A stretch of DNA of 64,000 bases from Eubacteriales bacterium. Lineage in GTDB: Bacteria; Bacillota; Clostridia; Lachnospirales; Lachnospiraceae. The translations under genes and the position numbers were made by a program. Positions 19,836 through 29,467 of the stretch are shown here, piece by piece. Positions within the stretch are counted from its first letter, which is position 1, and each line of letters starts with the position of its first letter. The notes under the pieces are model-generated. The model searched no databases, was not told the DNA's origin, and was given only the letters and a program-made list of their open reading frames with translations. Where the stretch lies: contig JAUNOK010000001.1 of assembly GCA_030537195.1 (NCBI GenBank), positions 218,911 to 282,910 on the forward strand, written 5' to 3'.

Positions 19836-20465
19836 ATGGAAGAGAAAAAGATTTCGTCGGCGGTAATAAGAAGACTGCCAAGATATTACAGATATCTGGG
19901 AGAGCTGATAGAGTCTGGCGTGCAGAGAATATCATCTAAAGAGCTGAGTGCCAGAATGAAAGTAACTGCTTCACAGATAAGACAGGATCTTAATAATTTC
20001 GGAGGATTTGGTCAGCAGGGATATGGATATAATGTGCAGTATCTGTATGAAGAGATTGGCAAGATTCTTGGAATAGACCGTAATCATAATATGGTTATAA
20101 TAGGCGCTGGTAATCTGGGCAAGGCTATAGTTAACTATAGTGATTTTGAGAAGAGAGGTTTTGTTATTAAAGGAATATTTGATAATAATCCTAAGATTAA
20201 AGGAACTAAGATTCGTGGAATTGAAGTAAGAATGATGAATGAACTTACAGATTTTATTAAGGATAATGATATCGAGATAGTTGCACTTACAATACCTAAG
20301 GAAGCTGCCAGACAGATTGCTAAAGTTGTTGCTGATGCCGGAGTTAAGGCTATATGGAATTTTGCCCATACAGACCTTAATCTGCCAGATGATGTTATTG
20401 TTGAGAATGTACATTTGTCAGAAAGCCTTATGAGACTTTCATATACTATTGCTAACAGGAAGTAG
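19836..20465 (+). CDS. rex: redox-sensing transcriptional repressor Rex
   Basis: It senses the NADH/NAD+ ratio and represses fermentative genes when NAD+ is high. The 209-aa product has an N-terminal winged helix (RRLPRYYRYL, then SSKELSARMKVTASQIRQDL, then FGGFGQQGYGYN). A Rossmann domain with GAGNLGKAIVNY and a C-terminal domain-swap helix follow. ATG 19836 lies 9 bases after TGGAGG; the longer upstream reading has no RBS. It is 4 bases upstream of the NAD(P)HX repair gene, so both concern nicotinamide nucleotide status. Confidence 0.96.
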   Translation: MEEKKISSAVIRRLPRYYRYLGELIESGVQRISSKELSARMKVTASQIRQDLNNFGGFGQQGYGYNVQYLYEEIGKILGIDRNHNMVIIGAGNLGKAIVNYSDFEKRGFVIKGIFDNNPKIKGTKIRGIEVRMMNELTDFIKDNDIEIVALTIPKEAARQIAKVVADAGVKAIWNFAHTDLNLPDDVIVENVHLSESLMRLSYTIANRK

Positions 20466-20469
20466 AGAT

Positions 20470-22005
20470 ATGAGATATTTAACAGACTCACATACAATGA
20501 AATCAGTTGATGCCTGTTCAATACAGGAGTTCGGAATTCCCTCAGTGGTGCTCATGGAAAGAGCAGCGCTGGGGGTTTCAGCGTTTTTAAGAAGGATTAT
20601 TGCTGAGAATAAGGAGAAAGAAAGCAGTATTAAAGTTGTCTGTGTATGCGGCAGTGGTAATAATGGTGCGGATGGAATTGCTGTAGCAAGACAGCTTAAT
20701 GAGAATGGAATCTGTGTAGATGTTGTACTTGCAGGAACATCTTCAGGAACAGATGAATACAGATTACAGAAAAGTATAGCTGAAAAACTTGGGATACAAT
20801 GTGCTGAATATGATAGCAATATTGATTTTGCTGAATATGATTATATTGTAGATGCAATATTCGGAATAGGTCTTTCAAGAAAGATTGAAGGAAGATATGC
20901 CAAGATAATACAGGCTGTCAACAGAGCAAGAGATAAAGGTACAGCCAAAGTTGTTGCAGTTGATATAGCATCAGGAATAAGTGCTGATAATGGTCAGATT
21001 CAGGGCGTGGCAGTATGCGCTGATTATACAGTTACATTTGGATATAATAAGACAGGTATCATGTTTTACCCGGGAGCTTCATACAGTGGTAGTGTAGAAG
21101 TTGTTAATGCCGGCTTTGTTACAGATGATATCTTACATAGAAAAGTCGAAGATTTCGGCAGTGTTTTCACATATGACGATGAAGATATGGGCAGGCTTAT
21201 TGTAAGAAAACCTGATTCTAATAAAGGAACATATGGCAGGACACTTATTATAGCAGGTTCTAAGAATATGGGAGGAGCTGCAATTCTTAGTGCATCAGCC
21301 GCATACAGAAGTGGAACAGGACTTGTTAAAGTACTTACACATGAGGTTAATAAGACTGCATTGTTATGCAGAATGCCAGAATGTCTGATATCAACATATC
21401 AGGATAATATGCCTCTGGCAACAGAACTTAAGACAGATTTTGAGTGGGCTAAAAGTATAGCTGTGGGGCCTGGATTATCCATGAACGGAGTGGCAGCAGA
21501 GATTACCAGATATGTTCTTGAAAGAGATGATAAAGTAAGAATACTTGATGCAGATGCACTTAATATTATTGCTGCTGAACATATTGATTATAAGGGCAGC
21601 AGTGAAGGAAAGATTATAATTACGCCTCACATTATGGAAATGTCAAGACTTACAGGAAAGACAGTTGCTGATATTAAAGAGCATATGATTGAGACAGCCA
21701 GAGAATATGCAATACAGCATTCCTGCATATGTGTGTTAAAGGATGCAAGAACGGTAGTTACTGATGGAAAGGAAGTATATATTAACTGCACTGGTAATGA
21801 TGGAATGTCAACAGGTGGCTGTGGAGATGTGCTTACAGGACTTATATCAGGAATGACAGCCATGGGTTTAGATGCATTTGAAGCAGCGTGTCTGTCTGTA
21901 TATGTTCATGGCAAAGCAGGAGATTATGCGGCAGCAGACAAAGGAAGGGCAGGAATGACTGCAGCAGATATATCAGAAGCAATAGCATATGTCCTGAAAA
22001 GATAA
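20470..22005 (+). CDS. nnrD: bifunctional NAD(P)HX epimerase/ADP-dependent dehydratase
   Basis: It repairs hydrated NADH/NADPH. The N-terminal YjeF-type epimerase domain (about 1-210) has CGSGNNGADG and DAIFGIGLSR. The C-terminal ribokinase-like dehydratase domain (about 235-510) has NKGTYGRTLIIAGS, KNMGGAAILSASAAYRSGTG, VGPGLS and the catalytic GNDGMSTGGCGDVLTG. At 511 aa it has the normal fused length. ATG 20470 was chosen because AGGAAG precedes it and it begins with the conserved leader of the family. Confidence 0.95.
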   Translation: MRYLTDSHTMKSVDACSIQEFGIPSVVLMERAALGVSAFLRRIIAENKEKESSIKVVCVCGSGNNGADGIAVARQLNENGICVDVVLAGTSSGTDEYRLQKSIAEKLGIQCAEYDSNIDFAEYDYIVDAIFGIGLSRKIEGRYAKIIQAVNRARDKGTAKVVAVDIASGISADNGQIQGVAVCADYTVTFGYNKTGIMFYPGASYSGSVEVVNAGFVTDDILHRKVEDFGSVFTYDDEDMGRLIVRKPDSNKGTYGRTLIIAGSKNMGGAAILSASAAYRSGTGLVKVLTHEVNKTALLCRMPECLISTYQDNMPLATELKTDFEWAKSIAVGPGLSMNGVAAEITRYVLERDDKVRILDADALNIIAAEHIDYKGSSEGKIIITPHIMEMSRLTGKTVADIKEHMIETAREYAIQHSCICVLKDARTVVTDGKEVYINCTGNDGMSTGGCGDVLTGLISGMTAMGLDAFEAACLSVYVHGKAGDYAAADKGRAGMTAADISEAIAYVLKR

Positions 22006-22084
22006 AAGATAACTGAATACACACTTAAAAGCAGGCAATACTAAAGCCAAGGGGAATAAATATAGCTTTAGGAGTGTGACAGTT

Positions 22085-22429
22085 GTGGTAATAAAAAGAG
22101 GAGATATTTTCTATGCGGATCTTAGACCGGTTGTAGGTTCAGAACAGGGTGGAATAAGACCAGTACTTATAATTCAGAATGATACAGGTAATAAACATAG
22201 TCCGACAGTAATATGTGCGGCAATAACGAGCCAGATGCATAAGAGCAAACTGCCAACACATGTTGAACTTGATTCTGCACGTTATGACATGGTGAAGGAT
22301 TCTGTTATATTGCTTGAACAGCTTAGAACTATTGATAAGAGAAGACTTAAGGATAAGGTATGCCACCTTGATAATGACATTATAGGTCAGGTCAATAAAG
22401 CGTTATCTGTAAGCCTTGAGATGAATTGA
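22085..22429 (+). CDS. ndoA: MazF/PemK-type endoribonuclease (NdoA-like), no antitoxin gene adjacent
   Basis: This 114-aa protein is very close in sequence style to Bacillus subtilis NdoA/Endo[46 protein letters not shown] and [15 protein letters not shown]. The catalytic Arg and Ser/Thr positions of the MazF fold appear retained. Start GTG 22085 gives the same N-terminus as NdoA and is 10 bases after AGGAG. In Bacilli an antitoxin gene precedes ndoA. Here only 79 bases separate it from the NAD(P)HX gene, too little for one. Confidence 0.93.
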   Translation: MVIKRGDIFYADLRPVVGSEQGGIRPVLIIQNDTGNKHSPTVICAAITSQMHKSKLPTHVELDSARYDMVKDSVILLEQLRTIDKRRLKDKVCHLDNDIIGQVNKALSVSLEMN

Positions 22430-22455
22430 CGGTAAGTATTATAATGTGATATTAT
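22426..22455 (+). promoter_or_regulatory. candidate promoter of the CBS-domain gene
   Basis: TTGACG (22426-22431, overlapping the ndoA stop codon), an 18-base spacer and an extended TGa-TATTAT (-10 at 22450-22455). Confidence 0.55.
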
Positions 22456-22505
22456 AGGAACGATAATTATGTATTATCTATCAACTCATAATATGGAGGA
22501 ATACT

Positions 22506-23381
22506 ATGAACGACGGCCATCCCGCGGATGGGAAAGAAAAGAGGTTTTCATCGCTGCTTAAGTTATTCGGCAGAGGAAAACGAGACGAAGATGTAACAGA
22601 AGAGATAATGGATATGGTTAATGAGAGCCATGAACAGGGTGTGCTTGAAGAGAACGAAGCAGAGATGATAGGAAATATCTTTGAATTCGGAGAGAAACAG
22701 GCATCAGATGTGATGACACACAGAAACAATATTGTGGCACTTGATGATGATATCACTGTAGAAGAAGCATTTAACAGGGTAATGGAAGAGAATTATTCAA
22801 GATATCCTGTATATGAAGGTGATATTGATAATATTACAGGTGTTTTACATATCCGTGATCTTCTTAAGATATATGTTGATAAAGATAATCAGGGCAGAAA
22901 GCTTAAAGATGTAGGAGATACAATACTTTTTAAGCCATACTGTATACCAGAGACAAGGAATATAAGTCCACTGTTTCGCCAGATGCAGTCAGATAAGATT
23001 CATATGGCTATTGTTGTGGATGAATATGGACAGACCGCAGGAATTATTACTATGGAAGATATTCTCGAAGAGATTGTAGGTAATATTCTTGATGAGTATG
23101 ATGAGGAAGAAGAACAGATTATAACCGAAGAAGATGGCTCATATATAATAGAAGGTCAGGCAGACCTTGAAGATGTTGAGGCTAAGCTTGGAATAGAATT
23201 TGAGTGTGAAGACATTGATACGTTAAGTGGCTTTATGATATATAAGCTTGGAAAGATACCTGATGAAGGAGAAAGCTTTGAAGTAGAGTATAAGGGATAC
23301 ATTTTCAAAACACTTGAAGTTCGTAACAGAATGATACTCAAAGTGAAGGTTGAGAAGATGAAGCAGGAAGAGAATGCATAG
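22506..23381 (+). CDS. CBS-pair/CorC_HlyC domain protein without transmembrane domain
   Basis: This 291-aa soluble protein has two CBS motifs (about 65-185; VMTHRNNIVAL, RYPVYEGDIDNITGVLHIRDLL, HMAIVVDEYGQTAGIITMEDILEEIVG). A CorC/HlyC transporter-associated C-terminal domain follows (about 200-285). The N-terminal DUF21 membrane domain of hemolysin-like CNNM proteins is absent, as in E. coli CorC. The probable role is adenine-nucleotide-responsive regulation of Mg2+ or Co2+ efflux. No membrane partner is encoded nearby. Start ATG follows TGGAGG. Confidence 0.88.
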   Translation: MNDGHPADGKEKRFSSLLKLFGRGKRDEDVTEEIMDMVNESHEQGVLEENEAEMIGNIFEFGEKQASDVMTHRNNIVALDDDITVEEAFNRVMEENYSRYPVYEGDIDNITGVLHIRDLLKIYVDKDNQGRKLKDVGDTILFKPYCIPETRNISPLFRQMQSDKIHMAIVVDEYGQTAGIITMEDILEEIVGNILDEYDEEEEQIITEEDGSYIIEGQADLEDVEAKLGIEFECEDIDTLSGFMIYKLGKIPDEGESFEVEYKGYIFKTLEVRNRMILKVKVEKMKQEENA

Positions 23382-23427
23382 AAGGTAGTAGTCATATCTG
23401 AAGCATCTCTTTTAGAATGGGGGTTAT

Positions 23428-25236
23428 ATGCGAAGATACGAATTAGATACTTCATATGAAGCTAATATGCCTAACGAAGTTGAATTTACATTGGATAGCA
23501 GATATGTAGTTAAGATAGGTGATGTGCGATTTTATAATCTTATGGGGGAAACTATGCTATCTGCTTTTAACGGTCTTGTACATCCAGATGATGTTACATC
23601 ATTTGAACAGTTCGTTAATGCAGATATGTCTGTTCAATATTGTATCGTAAGATGCCTTATTAAGAATGGTTCGTACAGATGGATGCTTCTTTTAAAGAAA
23701 CGTATATATGATGTGGGTTCTGACCGTATGGTAGAGCTTGTTGCACAGGATATTATAGTAATATCCAACGATTTTGATCTGTATTATCACAGAGTAAGAA
23801 AGTACAGAGCGATAATGAATGTTATTGATGAGAAAATATTCGAATATGATCCACGCACAAGACTACTTACAATATACTGCTACAGAAATAACAGATCTGA
23901 GATATTTGAGAGGACAGGCCTCAATGAATGGAAGGAAAGCTGCATTAGTAAAGGCTATGTAGAGGGCGATGATGTTATCCAGTTTGATGCGTTGTGTACT
24001 GCCATAGCAAGTGGAATGAATAATTTCATCGTGAAGCTTACATCTTCTATTATGTCTAAGGGAGAGCGTACAGATTCATTAGTGTTCAGAGGCCAGTCAT
24101 TGTTAGCCGATGGTGAGAACAGGATTACCGTAGGTGTTATATCTGAACCTGACAAAAGAACAAGGGTTGTTCAGGATTATGTCGGTGTTGATGAAGCTAA
24201 GCTTGATCTTGCTACAGGAATATATAACAAGAAAGCAGTTACTGATATGATAACTGAAGATATTAACAAGGCTTCAGTTTCTGGCAAGGATAGCCAGATG
24301 TTCCTTATGATACTTGATATTGATAACTTCAAGAGTGTTAATGACAGTTATGGACATTACTTTGGAGATGAGGTTATCAAAGCATTTGCAGATGCATTGA
24401 AACTGTCGGTTGGAGGAAGAGGACTTGTTGGCAGAATTGGTGGCGATGAGTTCATGGCTTTAATTAAAGATGTAACTATTGAAGACTTAAGAATTATGCT
24501 TAAGTCAATGCGTAAGGGACTTAAAGTTTCACTTGCACAGAAACAGCCGGAATATCTGTTTTCAACATCTATAGGTATTGCACAGTTTGGTAAAGATGGC
24601 AGTGATTTTGAGACGTTGTTTAAGATAGCAGATGCAGCGCTTTATATAGCTAAGGAGAAGGGCAAGGACAGGTACATAATATACGACTATAGTAAACATG
24701 GTGATATTCTTGCAGATATGAAGCATGATATTGCATTCGGAAGCGGATTCATGAAGCCTATGGCCAAATACGAACTGGCGGCAGATATTGTTATGAAGGT
24801 TTCTATGGGCAGAATGTCAGTGAAAGATGTTCTTTCAGAACTGACAGATAAGCTTAACATCCATGGAATAAGCATATATCGTGGACAGGATATGGAATGC
24901 ATATATAGTACCGGACATTACAAGATTAATGTGAAAGATGCTGCATATATTAATGATAATAATTTTGAAAGCCATTTTGATGAATATGGCGTTAACAGAG
25001 TTAATAATATAGCATCACTTACTATTGATTTTCCTGAAGCATTCAGAAAATTAAGAGATAACAATATATGTTCGTTTCTTCAGATGAAGGCTGATGGGGT
25101 TGATAAGCTGGAATATATGGTTGAATTTGATATATTTGGAATCAACAGAAGAAAGTGGAGCGACACGGATGTAGCAATGCTAAGAATTGTTGTTCTTGGG
25201 CTGATAAATGCTATAAGTGGGCGATTGACAGATTGA
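23428..25236 (+). CDS. GGDEF diguanylate cyclase with PAS-like sensor and C-terminal extension
   Basis: This 602-aa protein has no evident membrane segment. The N-terminal half looks like two PAS domains (first about 15-120, with HPDDV and a WMLLLKKR strand). It is followed by a GGDEF domain (about 265-415) with FLMILDIDNFKSVND, GRIGGDEFMAL and FSTSIGIAQF. The inhibitory RxxD I-site is not present (RGLV at that place). A roughly 180-residue C-terminal region resembles a GAF-like sensor but is not clearly assignable. It should make c-di-GMP. A PilZ effector is encoded at the right end of the window. Confidence 0.87.
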   Translation: MRRYELDTSYEANMPNEVEFTLDSRYVVKIGDVRFYNLMGETMLSAFNGLVHPDDVTSFEQFVNADMSVQYCIVRCLIKNGSYRWMLLLKKRIYDVGSDRMVELVAQDIIVISNDFDLYYHRVRKYRAIMNVIDEKIFEYDPRTRLLTIYCYRNNRSEIFERTGLNEWKESCISKGYVEGDDVIQFDALCTAIASGMNNFIVKLTSSIMSKGERTDSLVFRGQSLLADGENRITVGVISEPDKRTRVVQDYVGVDEAKLDLATGIYNKKAVTDMITEDINKASVSGKDSQMFLMILDIDNFKSVNDSYGHYFGDEVIKAFADALKLSVGGRGLVGRIGGDEFMALIKDVTIEDLRIMLKSMRKGLKVSLAQKQPEYLFSTSIGIAQFGKDGSDFETLFKIADAALYIAKEKGKDRYIIYDYSKHGDILADMKHDIAFGSGFMKPMAKYELAADIVMKVSMGRMSVKDVLSELTDKLNIHGISIYRGQDMECIYSTGHYKINVKDAAYINDNNFESHFDEYGVNRVNNIASLTIDFPEAFRKLRDNNICSFLQMKADGVDKLEYMVEFDIFGINRRKWSDTDVAMLRIVVLGLINAISGRLTD

Positions 25237-25252
25237 TGTTGTGTGCTATAAT
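25225..25252 (+). promoter_or_regulatory. promoter of ilvN-ilvC, overlapping the end of the GGDEF gene
   Basis: TTGACA (25225-25230) lies inside the last codons of the cyclase gene. TATAAT (25247-25252), with an extended TG at 25244-25245, follows a 16-base spacer. Confidence 0.7.
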
Positions 25253-25311
25253 TAATTGACAATCAATGCATTTTTATGCATATTAATATCAGAATTTAGG
25301 AGTAGTTGGTT

Positions 25312-25809
25312 ATGAGACGAGCAGTTTTTTCTATTCTCGTGGGTAATTCATCTGGTGTACTTAGCCGTGTCGCTGGAATGTTCAGCCGTAGAGGATATAA
25401 TATAGACAGTCTTACGGTTGGTGAAACTCTCAATCCTGAGTTATCACGTATGACAATAGCAGTAACAGGTGAAGATGACGTACTAGAGCAGATTGAGAAG
25501 CAGCTCAATAAGCTTATAGATGTTAAGGAAATCGTTGAGCTTCCTGCACATGAATCAGTATGCAGAGAGCTTGTTATGATTAAAGTAGAATGTGGACCAG
25601 AGAAGAGACAGCAGGTTTCTTCAATTGCAGATATATTCAGAGCTAATATAGTAGATGTATCTAAGGAGTCCATGATAATTGCGCTTACAGGAAGTTTAAG
25701 CAAGATGAATGCATTTGTAGAACTTCTTGAAGATTTCAACATTACAGAGATTGCAAGAACAGGTATTACAGGACTTGCAAGAGGAAGCGCAGATCTGAAA
25801 AAGATGTAA
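25312..25809 (+). CDS. ilvN: acetolactate synthase small (regulatory) subunit
   Basis: This is the regulatory subunit that confers valine feedback sensitivity on acetolactate synthase. The 165-aa product has an N-terminal ACT domain (VFSILVGNSSGVLSRVAGMF, RRGYNIDSLTVG) and the C-terminal ALS_ss domain (RELVMIKVECGPEKR, SGSLSK-like ALTGSLSKM, EIARTGITGLARG). ATG 25312 follows AGGAG by 9 bases. The catalytic subunit IlvB is not in the window. It heads a two-gene operon with ilvC. Confidence 0.95.
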   Translation: MRRAVFSILVGNSSGVLSRVAGMFSRRGYNIDSLTVGETLNPELSRMTIAVTGEDDVLEQIEKQLNKLIDVKEIVELPAHESVCRELVMIKVECGPEKRQQVSSIADIFRANIVDVSKESMIIALTGSLSKMNAFVELLEDFNITEIARTGITGLARGSADLKKM

Positions 25810-25868
25810 TAATTCTTTGGAGTAACCAGGGAACTTTTACAATATAAAACATATTTATATGGAGGTAG

Positions 25869-26900
<1,032 letters not shown>

Positions 26901-26922
26901 TAATTAGTAATTGATAATATTT

Positions 26923-26950
26923 AAGGGCTGCCATAATGGCAGCCCTTTTT
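26923..26950 (+). terminator. terminator of ilvNC
   Basis: A 10-bp perfect GC-rich stem (26923-26932 with 26938-26947) and a 5-base loop are followed by a T5 tract. Confidence 0.9.
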
Positions 26951-26979
26951 AACGTCTGATATATAATTATTATGTTTTA

Positions 26980-28431
26980 TTACTTCTGGTCTTTTTTGAA
27001 TTCGTCTTTATTCTCGTCGTATTTTTTATTATAAAGATTCTTTGTCCTATTGAACTGAAGTCCGATTACAACAGCAACAATGATAATTGCTATTATATTA
27101 ATGAGAAGTTTCAATACATTCTTTTTTGAAGTTTCTTTCTGTGCTGCCTTTATTTCCTGCTGCTCTTCTGCAATACTTGATTCTTCGGCAGCTTTGGAAC
27201 TTTCTATAGATTCTTTTTCGGCAGCTTCTTTAGCAAGTCTTTCCTGTTCTTCATAAGTTGTTATATGTTCTAACATATCATTGCCAGAATCAGCACCTAC
27301 ATTAGATCTGTAAAGACCGAAATCTGCACAACTGTATTCATAATCATCTGATACATAGAACCAGCACCACTGCTGTGAAACATGCTTCTTGTATGCATCA
27401 GACTGTACTTCAATCGAAGTACGGTTGCCAAGACGCGAAAGCGGAAGTCTTAAGTTCATAGTAAGCTTGTTATCTGTATAAAGGTGAAGATAAGTCTTAG
27501 GAACATCCCATGTGCCATAGGTTGTGGCTGAATCCGGGAAAACAGAAGGGTCATTACTTACCTCAACTGATTCAGCTACTGCATGTGAAAACAGCATGTG
27601 TCCGCCGTGACCATATTCACCATTAAGATCCTGTGTAACTACAACAAGAGGTTTAAAACGTCTGATAGAAGATGTTACATAAGATTTTACATCATCATAT
27701 ACATACTGTTTCTTGGCTGCCTCAAGTGATGTACTGTACAGGTCAGGGAAATTACCGCATATAGGATAGTGCTTTATGCCGGATTCCCATAATCCATCGA
27801 GCTTTTCATGTTCTCTTATCTTGGCAGATGATGTGAATTCACACATATATGCTACCTGAACAGCCAGGTCCTGTTCTCCGCCATAAGTAGCAAGAACTCC
27901 GCCGAGGAAAAGGATTTCATCATCAGCATGTGTGGCAAATACAAGAATGTCTGCCTTATCACATGGAGTTTTCCATGTCTGCACATCTGCAGGAGCCTGA
28001 CCCTGTGAATATACATGCATGTCACATATAGCTTCGCCTGATGCAAATGTTATAGTCATCTCAGATGTTCCTTCAGGAATCTGGACGTATTCGTGGAGAA
28101 ATCCGTTAGTTCCGTAAGTCTTGGTCTTTCCATTGTATGTCAGTGTCCACTGATCAGGAATTAAATCCCATTTGATGTACAGAGAATACATTTTTTCAGA
28201 AGAAGTTACCTGGATTGTGTCTCTAGCTGAAAATGAGGTCTTAGTGTTGTAAGAGCCATCAGTCATCCTGCTTACGCTTCCTCCGTTGGATAGAGTTATG
28301 TCAGGAGTGATTTCTGCAGCGGATGTTTCTTCTGCCTTGACAGGTGAAGAGAAAATCATAATGCAGAACAATGCGATGAAAACTAAAGCGGAAAGCTTTA
28401 GAAAGATACTTTTTGATTCAGTATAAGTCAT
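26980..28431 (-). CDS. secreted, membrane-anchored PIG-L family deacetylase
   Basis: This 483-aa protein has an N-terminal signal peptide (about 1-33, ending PVKA) and a beta-rich domain (about 40-145). A PIG-L/LmbE zinc-dependent N-acetylglucosamine deacetylase domain follows, with metal motif ATHADDE (166-172) and a second metal site in GHGGHMLFSHA. Next come a Glu/Ala-rich coiled-coil-like stalk (EEQERLAKEAAEKESIESS) and a C-terminal transmembrane helix (about 442-462) with a short basic tail. The catalytic domain would be displayed outside the cell. Its target is probably a cell-surface glycan or glycoconjugate. The gene stands alone, transcribed away from the HemC-like gene. Confidence 0.87.
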   Translation of the reverse strand: MTYTESKSIFLKLSALVFIALFCIMIFSSPVKAEETSAAEITPDITLSNGGSVSRMTDGSYNTKTSFSARDTIQVTSSEKMYSLYIKWDLIPDQWTLTYNGKTKTYGTNGFLHEYVQIPEGTSEMTITFASGEAICDMHVYSQGQAPADVQTWKTPCDKADILVFATHADDEILFLGGVLATYGGEQDLAVQVAYMCEFTSSAKIREHEKLDGLWESGIKHYPICGNFPDLYSTSLEAAKKQYVYDDVKSYVTSSIRRFKPLVVVTQDLNGEYGHGGHMLFSHAVAESVEVSNDPSVFPDSATTYGTWDVPKTYLHLYTDNKLTMNLRLPLSRLGNRTSIEVQSDAYKKHVSQQWCWFYVSDDYEYSCADFGLYRSNVGADSGNDMLEHITTYEEQERLAKEAAEKESIESSKAAEESSIAEEQQEIKAAQKETSKKNVLKLLINIIAIIIVAVVIGLQFNRTKNLYNKKYDENKDEFKKDQK

Positions 28432-28494
28432 TGATTCTTACCATTCCTTAATATAAATTTTTACTTATTATTATAAACATAATGTGCATATACT

Positions 28495-28523
28495 TTCAAC
28501 AATTCAGATGGATATGTTATAAT
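28495..28523 (+). promoter_or_regulatory. candidate promoter of the HemC-like gene
   Basis: An extended -10, TGtTATAAT (TATAAT at 28518-28523), has a weak -35 TTCAAC (28495-28500) 17 bases upstream. Confidence 0.5.
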
Positions 28524-28558
28524 AAAAAACAAAAAACTTAAAAGGTTACAGAATATAG

Positions 28559-29422
28559 ATGAAAAATGATACGGATGCAATATACAGGCTGGGATTGTAT
28601 GGAAGCGGAATAGAAAGAATCAAATTAAAAAAAGCAATACAGACGATAGCAAGAACGTCAGGTTCACAGGCCAAGATTGTAGATATCGGACATGAAGGAT
28701 TTGAGGCGGCATGTGAAGCGCTTGAATTAGGCTCAGTTGATATGGCTGTTGTCAGTATGACAGAACTTATCCGAATGGAAAAGAATGATGAAGACCTGCC
28801 AGATGGTGTAGTTATATCAGGAGTTCTGAAAAGAGAAGATCCAAGACTTGTGATGGTTAGAAAGAGAAGAACTAAAGATATAGTAGAGGATGCAGTTGTT
28901 GTTACTGATTCAGAAAGGTGTATAGCTCAGATAAGACACATGTATGACGGTATAAGCTGTATAGTTGAACCGGATATAAGAAAATGTTTTGAAAAACTTG
29001 ATTCTGAAGAATGTGATGCAGTATTTACGGCTATTGAGGATATCAAGGCATCAAAGATGCATAACAGGCTGCTGTACAGATATACAATTATGGATTATGG
29101 AGAATGTGTTCCTGCACACGGTCAGGGAATATACGCAATGCTGACTAAAGAACGAAAGGAAGCGGTACGCACAGCAAGAGATATATCACATAAAAGTACT
29201 GCAGTCTGTTTTGAGATAGAGGATGATATAATTAATAAAGTTATGCAGAATGTATATGTAAAGACATGTGATGTATATGCAAGAATTAATGGTGATAAAC
29301 TTGAGATATATGCAGATGTTACTGGAAACAGAGGCAGAGTGTGCGTTAATGAAAAAGGAGAACTTGCCAGTAAGAATGTCATGACAAGAAAAATAGTAGA
29401 CAGAATTAGCAAAAATATGTAA
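28559..29422 (+). CDS. hydroxymethylbilane synthase (HemC)-like protein, catalytically degenerate
   Basis: This 287-aa protein aligns by eye with HemC over its whole length. GSVDMAVVSM matches the GxIDLAVHSLKD region, LPDGVVISGVLKREDPR is close to the HemC consensus, and VTDSERCIAQI matches GTSSLRRQAQL. EKLDSEECDAVF matches RKLDEGEYDAII, and GECVPAHGQG matches the GQG motif. Key residues are lost: the N-terminal Arg (GTRxS becomes GLYGS), the catalytic HSxKD Asp (becomes SMTE), one Arg of the RR pair (Cys121), and the cofactor-binding Cys of GGCQVPIG (Tyr233 in an ungapped alignment). It is probably not a working porphobilinogen deaminase. No other haem gene is nearby. Confidence 0.75.
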   Translation: MKNDTDAIYRLGLYGSGIERIKLKKAIQTIARTSGSQAKIVDIGHEGFEAACEALELGSVDMAVVSMTELIRMEKNDEDLPDGVVISGVLKREDPRLVMVRKRRTKDIVEDAVVVTDSERCIAQIRHMYDGISCIVEPDIRKCFEKLDSEECDAVFTAIEDIKASKMHNRLLYRYTIMDYGECVPAHGQGIYAMLTKERKEAVRTARDISHKSTAVCFEIEDDIINKVMQNVYVKTCDVYARINGDKLEIYADVTGNRGRVCVNEKGELASKNVMTRKIVDRISKNM

Positions 29423-29467
29423 TAATAACTAATTGATATATATTATTGATATTTGAAAAGAGGATAT

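Noticed and set aside
22006..22084. Hidden MazE-type antitoxin in the gap before ndoA
   Set aside because: Only 79 bases, with no ORF carrying an RBS of adequate length on either strand.
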